The position numbers were made by a program, and so were the translations under genes. From the NCBI GenBank assembly GCA_903847095.1, contig CAINCQ010000028.1:1-35307 (forward strand): a DNA stretch of 35,307 nt. Reading direction: 5' to 3'. Source of the stretch: an uncultured bacterium. Its GTDB lineage: Bacteria > Patescibacteriota > Minisyncoccia > Minisyncoccales > UBA5738. Every line of letters begins with the position of its first letter. The first letter of the stretch is position 1. Under the pieces are notes generated by a model. The model saw only the letters and a program-made list of their open reading frames with translations, was not told where the DNA came from and searched no databases. Below, piece after piece: positions 6,905-14,296 of this stretch.

Positions 6905-8613
6905 AAATCGTGATCAACGGGCAGCCGGTTAAAACGAATGTTGGCGCGACCGTGCTGGAGGCCGCGAAAAGCGCCGGTATCGGGATTCCGGCTCTTTGCT
7001 ACCATCCCGATCTTACCGTTCGGGCCAACTGCCGCCTTTGCGTGGTTGAAATTGTCGGCGAAAAGGGAGTTGTTCCCGCGTGCGCGACCAAGGTGCGCGA
7101 CGGCATGAAGATTACAACGGAAAGCGATCGCGTCAAAGCCTTGCGCAAGACCAATCTGGAGTTGATCATGTCGCAGCATCGGGAAGAATGCAACGACTGT
7201 GTTTGGCTGGCCGAGTGCAAACTTTTGAAGTATGCCGCCGATTATAAGGCCAAGATCGACCGTTTTCCGGATCGCAAGATTAAATTTCCCATTACCAAGT
7301 TCGGGCCGATAGAGTTTGATCAGACCAAATGTATCGATTGCCGCAATTGCGTCGAAATGTGCTCAAAACAACAAGCAAATTTTTTGGAAGTAAAAAACAG
7401 AGGGTTTGAAACCGTCATCGAGCCGTCAAAGGATCCCAAAAAGGATTGTATCTATTGCGGCCAATGTATTGTGCATTGTCCGGCGGGAGCGATCGAGGCA
7501 GTCGGGGAATTCGAAGAAATCCAGGATTTGCTTAAAGATAAGAATAAAATTGTGGTGGTCCAGTTCGCCCCATCGATCAGGGCAAGTATCGGCGAAACTG
7601 CCGGGATGGCTCATGGATCGGTTGTTACCGGGCAATTGGTGGCGGCGCTCCGCCGGCTGGGATTCGCCAAGGTTTTTGACGTATCGACCGCCGCCGATTT
7701 TACCACCATCGAGGAAGCCGAAGAGCTTGTCCAAAGGATCAGCCAAAAAAAAGTTTTGCCGATGTTCACTTCTTGCTGCCCGGCCTGGGTCAAATACGTC
7801 GAGTTTTACCGGCCTGATTTGATTCAAAACCTCACGACCGTTAAGTCGCCGCAAAATATACTGGGAAGCCTTATAAAAACATATTGGGCCGAAAAAGAGA
7901 AGATCGATCCCAAAAAGATCGTAGTTATTTCCATCATGCCTTGTACGGCCAAGAAATACGAGATCGACAAAGAGGAGGCCAAAATTTTAGGAATGAAACC
8001 GGTCGATATGGTTCTCACTACCCGGGAGCTGGGGCGTTTGCTGAAGATAAAAAAAATAGACCTTAAGAATCTGGAGCCCGAAATTTCCGATGATCCGCTT
8101 GGAATTCATACCGGCGCCGCCGTCATATATGGAGCCACGGGCGGAGTGATGGAGTCGGCCATTCGGACCGCATATTGGCGGATCACGGGAAGCAATATGA
8201 CCGATCTGGTTTGTACCAGTGTCCGGGGTATTGTCGGCTTTAAGTCGGCCGAGGTGAAAATCGGCGAATTGACTCTTAAAGCGGCGGTTGCCAATGGAAT
8301 GCAAAACGCGAAATTGGTATTGGATGAATTGGCCAAAAACCCAGCCGCTTACGATTACATCGAGATCATGGCTTGTCCGGGCGGATGTATCGGCGGCGGC
8401 GGACAGCCGCTGCCCGTGGACGATGAGATCCGTAAAAAACGGGCCGCCGCGCTTTACCGGATCGATTGTGAAAAAGAGATCAGGGTAGCGCATGAAAACC
8501 CGCAAGTGCAAAAGATCTATGAAGAATTTTTCAAAAAGGACCAGGAAAAGATCCATCAAGTGATGCATACTCATTACGGGAAAAAGTCAAAAAGCCGGAT
8601 AATTGATAAATGA
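6886..8613 (+). CDS. hydA: [FeFe] hydrogenase catalytic subunit, group A
   Basis: The 575-residue enzyme makes or oxidises H2. Domains in order: 2Fe-2S plant-ferredoxin fold (C38, C49, C52, C66); His-ligated 4Fe-4S (H98, C102, C105, C111); two 4Fe-4S clusters (C149/152/155/159 and C188/191/194/198); and the H-cluster domain. The last has the L1 motif TSCCPAW (295-301), the L2 motif MPCTAKKYE (351-359) and the L3 motif MACPGGCIGGGGQP (C497, C501). Every ligand expected for a prototypical M3-type hydrogenase is present, including the second Cys of TSCCP used in proton transfer. The C-terminus ends in the usual HTHYG segment. It follows and overlaps the NuoF-like gene, so NADH-linked H2 evolution during fermentation is the likely role. 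The HydE/F/G maturases are not in this window. Whether it bifurcates electrons with ferredoxin cannot be seen from sequence. Confidence 0.97.
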   Translation: MESRQIEIVINGQPVKTNVGATVLEAAKSAGIGIPALCYHPDLTVRANCRLCVVEIVGEKGVVPACATKVRDGMKITTESDRVKALRKTNLELIMSQHREECNDCVWLAECKLLKYAADYKAKIDRFPDRKIKFPITKFGPIEFDQTKCIDCRNCVEMCSKQQANFLEVKNRGFETVIEPSKDPKKDCIYCGQCIVHCPAGAIEAVGEFEEIQDLLKDKNKIVVVQFAPSIRASIGETAGMAHGSVVTGQLVAALRRLGFAKVFDVSTAADFTTIEEAEELVQRISQKKVLPMFTSCCPAWVKYVEFYRPDLIQNLTTVKSPQNILGSLIKTYWAEKEKIDPKKIVVISIMPCTAKKYEIDKEEAKILGMKPVDMVLTTRELGRLLKIKKIDLKNLEPEISDDPLGIHTGAAVIYGATGGVMESAIRTAYWRITGSNMTDLVCTSVRGIVGFKSAEVKIGELTLKAAVANGMQNAKLVLDELAKNPAAYDYIEIMACPGGCIGGGGQPLPVDDEIRKKRAAALYRIDCEKEIRVAHENPQVQKIYEEFFKKDQEKIHQVMHTHYGKKSKSRIIDK

Positions 8614-8644
8614 TCACTAATAATCAATAAATAAAAATACTAAA

Positions 8645-9184
8645 ATGATCGATCGCATCGCCCGACTTAAAGTTCTTGTTTTGCCCCGGATCGAGGCCGA
8701 AGCCTCGTTGCTTGGGCTTACCTTTATCGCGACCTTAGCGCCGCTGTTGCGCGTCCAGCTGCTGACCGGTACCGTCGTGAATGCTTGTTTGGTCCTGGCT
8801 TTATTGTCATTGGGTAAAAAGCAAGCTCTGGCGGTAGCTTTATTTCCCAGCACGATTGCTGCTCTCACCGGAACCTTGCCATTGCCCTTGATTCCTCTTA
8901 TCCCGGTTATCGTCATCGGCAACGCGATTCTGATCCAAGTGTTCGATTTTTTCAAAAGCCGGGGTTTTCTGACGGCCGCGTTGACGTCGGGTTTGGCCAA
9001 ATTCGCTTTTTTAACCTTGGCCGGGCAACTTTTTTTGGGTCTTTTTTCTTCGGCTGCGGTTGCCCGAGGCTTATCATCGGTGATGAGCTACATGCAACTG
9101 GTAACGGCAATGCTTGGCTGTCTGGCGGCGTATTGCATCGTAAGGCTGTTTAAATCGGGAGAAAAGCATGCCAAAAATTATTAA
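8645..9184 (+). CDS. Hydrogenase-linked polytopic membrane protein (ECF S-component-like)
   Basis: A 179-residue very hydrophobic protein with about five or six membrane helices (near 22-38, 45-75, 78-102, 106-130, 145-167). The central LPLPLIPLIPVIVIGNAILIQ stretch and the overall size resemble small ECF-transporter substrate-binding (S-component) proteins found next to [FeFe] hydrogenases; this likeness is by eye. It starts 31 bp after hydA, and its end overlaps the next gene by 17 nt, so it belongs to the hydrogenase operon. Possible roles are cofactor or metal uptake for the hydrogenase, or membrane docking. No cysteine motif that could carry electrons is visible. The function is not established by the sequence. 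Confidence 0.7.
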   Translation: MIDRIARLKVLVLPRIEAEASLLGLTFIATLAPLLRVQLLTGTVVNACLVLALLSLGKKQALAVALFPSTIAALTGTLPLPLIPLIPVIVIGNAILIQVFDFFKSRGFLTAALTSGLAKFAFLTLAGQLFLGLFSSAAVARGLSSVMSYMQLVTAMLGCLAAYCIVRLFKSGEKHAKNY

Positions 9185-9461
9185 AAAAACCAAAAAAACA
9201 AGCAAAAAACCGGAGAAGCCGGATAAAGAGCCTCTTTATCTGATCGATCGGGATACGGTATTGTCCCGGATCATGGAATACCCTTTGGCCGAAGATATTC
9301 TTCATAAATATAATTTTCCCTGTTTGTCCTGTCCTATGGCCAAATTCGAATTGGAAACCTTGACTTTAGGCCAAGTGAGCGGCGCTTACGGACTTGATTT
9401 GGAGAATATGCTCAAAGATTTGAATACGGCGCTTAAAGTTTACACTAAAAAGGAATCGTGA
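9168..9461 (+). CDS. DUF1858 redox-disulfide domain protein
   Basis: A 97-residue protein with a lysine-rich N-terminal tail (1-20) followed by a DUF1858 domain, the type also named hybrid-cluster-protein-associated redox disulfide domain. The core holds C52-LS-C55 in FPCLSCPMAKFE, then the LTLGQVSGAYGLD helix signature. The CxxC pair suggests thiol redox chemistry or metal contact. The start overlaps the end of the membrane protein gene by 17 nt. GGGAG lies 6-7 nt before the ATG, the clearest Shine-Dalgarno sequence of any recognised gene here, as expected for an internal operon gene. A role in the hydrogenase operon is inferred from position only. Confidence 0.8.
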   Translation: MPKIIKKTKKTSKKPEKPDKEPLYLIDRDTVLSRIMEYPLAEDILHKYNFPCLSCPMAKFELETLTLGQVSGAYGLDLENMLKDLNTALKVYTKKES

Positions 9462-9635
9462 TATATTCAGGCATATGTTTATTGAATGCTATTTACATTA
9501 AGTTTTTTATATTTAATGCGGATCGTTCGATAGATTAAAAAAATATATAGCCGTTTTCCCAGTCCTGGCCCGCGGAATTCACTCATTATTCTTAACGGCT
9601 TTTAGACGGATGAAAGCGCGCTTAATAATCGTAAT
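9462..9635 (+). other. Gene-free spacer
   Basis: An AT-rich spacer of 174 bp. TAATAAT at 9623-9629 lies 6 nt before the ATG at 9636 and could be a -10 element. No tRNA, terminator or other gene was seen. Confidence 0.4.
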
Positions 9636-10766
9636 ATGTATAAAATCAAAATGACCAAAAAAGTAGGGGTCGGGGCGGGTCTCGTTTTGCTGGTTTTAGT
9701 AGCCGGAGGAATTTATTTTTTCAGCAATTACCAGTTTGTCAGGAATGCGACGGCGGATCAGACCGCAGCCAACGATACCACGGGTACCGCGAAGGAAAAC
9801 AAGAGCGTGCTTTCGGGCAGCGTTCTCGACGTGAAGATCGTTAAAAGAGAAAGGGATTTGTCGCCTAATGAGGCGGCCCAGAAAGCCATTGATTACGCGA
9901 ACAAGAATTTGCTTTCGGCGGGATCCACGGCGACTTTGGTAAGTGTCAACGAGGAAAACGGCCTTTATACTTTCAAATTGAAAGTAGATAAACAAGAATA
10001 CGAATCTTACGTGACCAAGAACGGGAAAATGCTTTTTGTCCAAGGCGTGAAGATGGAGGACGCGACAACCGCAACTCCACCGGCGGAGACGAAGCCGGCC
10101 GAAGTGGGGAAAAGAGATAAGCCCGATGTGAAGATTTTTGTAATGTCTTACTGCCCGTTCGGCTTAGTGGCGGAAAAGATTTTCTTGCCGGTGTACGATT
10201 TACTTAAAGACAAGGCGGATATGGGTATTTATTTTGTTAATTACTCCATGCATGGCAAGGCCGAGATCGACGAGAACTTAAGACAGTATTGTATTGAAAA
10301 AGATCAAAAGGCTAAATATTCCGCTTATTTAAGCTGTTTTGTGGCCGATACGGCTTACAATAACTGTAAAACCGGGGATTGCGCCGCCGATTTCGGTAAA
10401 TGTCTGTTGGCCGCAAAGATTGATGAAACGCAATTGGCGAAGTGCGTATCCGAATCGGATGCTCAATTTAAGGTTACCGCCAACTTCAACGATAAGGCGT
10501 CCTGGATGAGCGGCCAATATCCGAAATTCGATGTGCACGCGGATCTTAACGCAAAATATGCGGTGGAGGGATCCCCGACTTTCGTGATCAACGATACGAA
10601 GGTCGAACTAACCGCGAGAACCGCGGAGGAACTTAAAAAAACCATTTGCGCCGCTTTTAATTCGGAACCGGCCGAATGCGCCACGGTACTTTCCAGCGAA
10701 ACGCCCGCTTCCGGTTTTGGAACCGGAGCGTCGACCGGGACATCGGGCGGAGCTTGCGGGGGATAA
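9636..10766 (+). CDS. Membrane-anchored DsbA/thioredoxin-fold protein with PepSY-like region
   Basis: The 376-residue protein has an N-terminal transmembrane anchor (about 11-30), a linker, and a PepSY-like region (about 75-140). A Pro/Thr linker then leads to a thioredoxin-fold domain from about 164. The active site is C173-PFG, a single-cysteine variant of CxxC, in VMSYCPFG. A GSPTFVIN segment near the end gives the cis-Pro loop of the DsbA fold. A helical insertion is Cys-rich (YC, SC, NC, DC, KC, KC), and the tail ends GGACGG, resembling secreted DsbA/GILT-like proteins. It likely acts outside the cytoplasmic membrane on thiols or disulfides. A glutaredoxin gene follows after 17 bp. An alternative ATG lies at 9651. 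The single-Cys active site leaves oxidase, reductase or non-redox roles open. Confidence 0.75.
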   Translation: MYKIKMTKKVGVGAGLVLLVLVAGGIYFFSNYQFVRNATADQTAANDTTGTAKENKSVLSGSVLDVKIVKRERDLSPNEAAQKAIDYANKNLLSAGSTATLVSVNEENGLYTFKLKVDKQEYESYVTKNGKMLFVQGVKMEDATTATPPAETKPAEVGKRDKPDVKIFVMSYCPFGLVAEKIFLPVYDLLKDKADMGIYFVNYSMHGKAEIDENLRQYCIEKDQKAKYSAYLSCFVADTAYNNCKTGDCAADFGKCLLAAKIDETQLAKCVSESDAQFKVTANFNDKASWMSGQYPKFDVHADLNAKYAVEGSPTFVINDTKVELTARTAEELKKTICAAFNSEPAECATVLSSETPASGFGTGASTGTSGGACGG

Positions 10767-10783
10767 GCTGCGATATAATAAAC

Positions 10784-11029
10784 ATGGTTAAAATTTACAC
10801 CACTCCATATTGCCCGTATTGTTCGACACTGAAACAGTATTTGAAGGACCATGGGATCGAATTTACCGATATCGATGTTTCCCAAAACAAAGAGGAGCGG
10901 GACGATATGATCGAAAGATCCGGCCAGATCGGAGTTCCGGTGGTAGATATAGACGGTTCGATCGTCGCCGGTTTTGACAAAGAAAAGATCGATAAATTAC
11001 TGAAAATAAATTGCAAGGTTAAAAAATAA
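10784..11029 (+). CDS. Glutaredoxin/NrdH-like thiol reductase
   Basis: An 81-residue glutaredoxin-fold protein with the dithiol active site C10-P-Y-C13 right after the first strand, then a GVPVVDIDG segment with the cis-Pro and a GFDKEKID tail, as in small glutaredoxin-like and NrdH-like proteins. It reduces disulfides or glutathione/thiol adducts in the cytoplasm. The frame stays open further upstream, but the fold begins at the ATG at 10784, and TATAAT at 10774-10779 sits just before it, so this start is preferred over 10676. It is the probable cytoplasmic partner in the thiol module with the DsbA-like gene before it. Confidence 0.85.
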   Translation: MVKIYTTPYCPYCSTLKQYLKDHGIEFTDIDVSQNKEERDDMIERSGQIGVPVVDIDGSIVAGFDKEKIDKLLKINCKVKK

Positions 11030-11176
11030 AAATATTGCGTAAGGTTTAAGTTTTCACGGTAGAAAGATTAGCATTACGGTAGGATGATCTTGGCGTGGTA
11101 GGTTTAACAACTAGTAATAATATCCAAGTTCTGCGGCTTGGATCCCGGCTACGGGAAAGAAAACGCATTTTATCAT

Positions 11177-12199
11177 ATGGTAAAAATCGCTATCAACGGC
11201 CTCGGCCGGATCGGACGGATCGTGATTAGGAATATCCTCGATAACCATCCAAACGTGGAAATAGTGGCCGTAAACGACCTTACCGATCCCAAGGTGTTGT
11301 GCCACCTTTTGAAGCATGATTCCGTTTACGGAGGGTATAAAAAAGACATAACGATAGAGTCGGGTAAACTGAAGATTTCGGATAAAAAAGGTTCCAAAGA
11401 GATTGCGGTCTTTGCGGAAATGGATCCGACCAAGTTGCCCTGGAAAGATTTGCGGGTCGATATCGTACTGGAATGCACGGGCAAGTTTACCAAGTATGAC
11501 GATGCCAAAAAGCATCTGGAGGCCGGAGCGAAGAAGGTGGTGATTTCGGCTCCTTCCAAGGACAGCGACAAAGTCCCGTCTTTTATTTTGGGCGTAAACG
11601 ACAAGGAATTGGATTTGGCAAAATATGATGTGATGGATATGGGTTCCTGTACCACTAATTGTTTGGCTCCGATTACCAAGGTTTTGCACGATAATTACGG
11701 TATTCAGCGGGGTTTTATGACCACGATCCACGCCTATACCAACGACCAGCGTATTCTTGACTTTGCCCATAAGGATTTAAGGAGGGCGCGCGCGGCGGCT
11801 TTGAATATAATCCCGACGACGACCGGGGCGGCAAAAACAATCGGAAAGGTAATTCCCGCTCTTTTGGGTAAACTTGACGGCATTTCTTTGCGCGTGCCAA
11901 CACCCACGGTGTCGGTGGTTGACTTGGTGTGTGTGTTGGATAAAGAGGTGGACGTCGCTACGGTAAATGCTGCGCTCGAAGCCGCTTCAGTCAAAGGCCC
12001 GTTGAAGGGGATACTCGGTTTTGAAAAAGAACCGCTGGTTTCCACCGATTTTATCGGTTGCACTTATTCCTCGGTGGTTGATGCTGCTTTAACGATGGCA
12101 AACAAAAATCTGGTCAAGATTGTTTCCTGGTACGACAACGAATGGGGCTATGCCACGCGCTTGGCTGATTTCACGGAACTGGTCGGAAAGAAATTATAA
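11177..12199 (+). CDS. gap: Glyceraldehyde-3-phosphate dehydrogenase, class I
   Basis: The 340-residue enzyme interconverts glyceraldehyde-3-phosphate and 1,3-bisphosphoglycerate with NAD+. It begins MVKIAINGLGRIGR (Rossmann fold). VNDLTD gives an Asp after the second strand, which favours NAD over NADP. The catalytic cysteine is C158 in GSCTTNC, with the partner His in TTIHAYTNDQ, and WYDNEWGY near the end. The frame could be read from 11138, but homologous sequence begins at the ATG at 11177. It is first in a same-strand set with acs, ppsA and the FBP aldolase/phosphatase, so it may serve gluconeogenesis as well as glycolysis. The 147 bp before it hold no gene, only a weak 7-bp hairpin (11122-11143). 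Confidence 0.97.
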   Translation: MVKIAINGLGRIGRIVIRNILDNHPNVEIVAVNDLTDPKVLCHLLKHDSVYGGYKKDITIESGKLKISDKKGSKEIAVFAEMDPTKLPWKDLRVDIVLECTGKFTKYDDAKKHLEAGAKKVVISAPSKDSDKVPSFILGVNDKELDLAKYDVMDMGSCTTNCLAPITKVLHDNYGIQRGFMTTIHAYTNDQRILDFAHKDLRRARAAALNIIPTTTGAAKTIGKVIPALLGKLDGISLRVPTPTVSVVDLVCVLDKEVDVATVNAALEAASVKGPLKGILGFEKEPLVSTDFIGCTYSSVVDAALTMANKNLVKIVSWYDNEWGYATRLADFTELVGKKL

Positions 12200-12289
12200 A
12201 ACCGTCCGTTTTCGGTTTGAAGCGAAATTTATCGCGGATATCGCGCAATTGCGTAATAAATCCCGGGTAATAACGAAGTTTGATTAAAC

Positions 12290-14218
12290 ATGATAAAAAA
12301 AGGAGAAAGTTTTTATCCTTCAAGCGAAGTTAAAAAAAGGGCTTGGCTGAAAAATCGCGCTATTTATAAAGAAGCCGCCGCTAATCCACAAAAAATGTGG
12401 AATAAGCTGGCTTTGGAATTGCAATGGATGAAAAAGTGGCGTAAAATCTACGCCGGCGATCCACCTCATTTTTCCTGGTTTGTAGGCGCGAAGTCCAATA
12501 TTACGCAAAATTGTCTGGACCGGCATCTTAAACTTCAAAAAAACAAAGTAGCGATGATTTGGGAGCCGGAGAATGTGGCCGAGCCAAAAAGGATTTACAC
12601 TTACTACGATCTTTACCGGGAGGTCTGCAAGTTTTCGAGGGCGCTGAAAAAGCTTGGAGTCAAGAAAGGCGATCGCGTCGGGATCTATTTGCCGATGATA
12701 CCAGAGGTCGTAATTTCGATGTTGGCGTGCGCTCGTCTCGGGGCCGTCCATTCGGTGGTTTTTTCGGCCTTTTCGTCCAACGCTCTGCAGGTTAGATTGG
12801 AAGATGCCCAGGCAAAAATATTGATCACCGCCGACGGCTATTACCGTCGGGGCAAGATCATCGAGCTAAAGAAAGGGGCGGATGAGGGATTGGATAATAC
12901 CGCGGTCAAAAAAGTAATCGTGGTGAAAAGGGCCAATATTGAAGTCCCTTGGCAGGAAGGGCGCGATGTTTGGTATCAGGATATCATTAAAGACGAGATT
13001 GACGCGATTGATCCGGTGCCCATGGATTCGGAAGATCCTTTGTTTATTTTATATACCAGTGGTTCGACCGGCAAACCCAAGGGATGCGTGCATGTTTGCG
13101 GCGGTTATATGGTGCAGGCTTACGCCACCGATAAGTGGATATTCGACATCAACGACGAAGACATTTTTTGGTCTACCGCTGATATCGGATGGGTGACCGG
13201 TCATACTTATTCTTGCTATGGACCTCTTTTGAACGGCGCGACTTTTCTTATTTTTGAAGGTCTGGCCGATTGGCCTAACGCCGATCGTTGGGCCCAGGTG
13301 ATCGATAAATACGGTGTTACGACTTTTTATACCGCCCCGACCGCGATCAGGATGTTTATGAAGAACGGGACGGAAATTTTAAAGCCGTACCGCTTGGATA
13401 CACTTCAGGTAATCGCGTCGGTCGGGGAGCCGATCAGCGAAAAGGCCTGGCTATGGTATTTCAACGAGATCGGGAAAGGAAAATGTCCGTTGCTCGACAC
13501 TTGGTGGCAAACGGAGACCGGCGGTATCATTGTAACGTCTTTGGCGGGAATGGGTCCGTTCAAGCCGGCTTTTACCGGGCTGCCATTCCCGGGCGTAAGG
13601 GTCAAGATCCTGGATGACGAAGGAAAAGAGTGCAAGGCCGGCAAGGAGGGGAACTTGGTTCTTCTGCCCCCGTTTATCCCCGGTCTTTTGCGTGGAATTT
13701 ATAATAATGAAAAGAAATATCTCGAGACTTATTGGAGCGCGTACAAAAATAAAATGTATATTTCGGGCGATCTCGGGTATAGGGATAAAAATGGGTTGAT
13801 CCGGGTCGTTGGACGCGCCGACGATCAGATAAAAGTGGCCGGGCACCGCTTAACGACCGGGGAGATGGAAAGTGCTCTGGCAAAAAATTTAAGCATTGCG
13901 GAATGCGCGATCGTCGGGGTTGCCGATGAGATCAAGGGAGAGGTGCCGGTCGTTTTTGTGGTTTCAAAAACCGATATCCCGGCCGACCAGCTCAAGGCGG
14001 AAGTAGTCAGAATCATCCGGGAGGAGATCGGGCCGATCGCCACGCCCAAAGAGGTTTTTATCGTCAAAGATCTGCCTAAAACGCGCTCGGGCAAGATTAT
14101 GAGGCGTTTGTTGCGCAAAGCCCTTTCTCGCGAAGAAATGGGCGATTTGTCGACTTTATCCAATCCGGAAAGCGTTCAACAGATCCAGGAAACTGTCCAG
14201 GGGCCGCGCCAGGCTTAG
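12290..14218 (+). CDS. acs: Acetyl-CoA synthetase (AMP-forming)
   Basis: A 642-residue member of the ANL adenylating superfamily, close to the 652 residues of E. coli Acs. It makes acetyl-CoA from acetate, ATP and CoA through acetyl-AMP. It shows the P-loop-like YTSGSTGKPKG, the acyl-binding WWQTETGG, the hinge region around SGDLGYRDKNG, and the catalytic lysine K602 in TRSGKIMRR, which protein acetylation controls in other bacteria. The N-terminal region (PHFSWFVGAK, then YTYYDLYREV) is of the Acs type rather than a fatty-acyl ligase. The spacer after gap is 90 bp and the one before ppsA 78 bp, so an operon is likely. Acetate or propionate as substrate is inferred from family likeness. Confidence 0.92.
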   Translation: MIKKGESFYPSSEVKKRAWLKNRAIYKEAAANPQKMWNKLALELQWMKKWRKIYAGDPPHFSWFVGAKSNITQNCLDRHLKLQKNKVAMIWEPENVAEPKRIYTYYDLYREVCKFSRALKKLGVKKGDRVGIYLPMIPEVVISMLACARLGAVHSVVFSAFSSNALQVRLEDAQAKILITADGYYRRGKIIELKKGADEGLDNTAVKKVIVVKRANIEVPWQEGRDVWYQDIIKDEIDAIDPVPMDSEDPLFILYTSGSTGKPKGCVHVCGGYMVQAYATDKWIFDINDEDIFWSTADIGWVTGHTYSCYGPLLNGATFLIFEGLADWPNADRWAQVIDKYGVTTFYTAPTAIRMFMKNGTEILKPYRLDTLQVIASVGEPISEKAWLWYFNEIGKGKCPLLDTWWQTETGGIIVTSLAGMGPFKPAFTGLPFPGVRVKILDDEGKECKAGKEGNLVLLPPFIPGLLRGIYNNEKKYLETYWSAYKNKMYISGDLGYRDKNGLIRVVGRADDQIKVAGHRLTTGEMESALAKNLSIAECAIVGVADEIKGEVPVVFVVSKTDIPADQLKAEVVRIIREEIGPIATPKEVFIVKDLPKTRSGKIMRRLLRKALSREEMGDLSTLSNPESVQQIQETVQGPRQA

Positions 14219-14267
14219 GACCGGCAATAAAGTCCAGCCAATAATATCGTATTAAATAATCAGCGGA

Positions 14268-14293
14268 TTATTGAAGTAAAAATAATTCAATAA
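14268..14293 (+). promoter_or_regulatory. 8-bp dyad directly upstream of ppsA
   Basis: TTATTGAA (14268-14275) and TTCAATAA (14286-14293) are perfect inverted repeats with a 10-bp spacer, ending 3 bp before the ppsA ATG. The symmetry and position fit a repressor operator or a start-site hairpin. Confidence 0.4.
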
Positions 14294-14296
14294 ATT

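Noticed and set aside
10676-10783. Upstream start for the glutaredoxin gene
   Set aside because: It overlaps the DsbA-like gene in another frame, and the glutaredoxin fold begins at 10784.
11138-11176. Upstream start for gap
   Set aside because: Thirteen extra residues precede the standard MVKIAINGLGRIGR start and show no family likeness.
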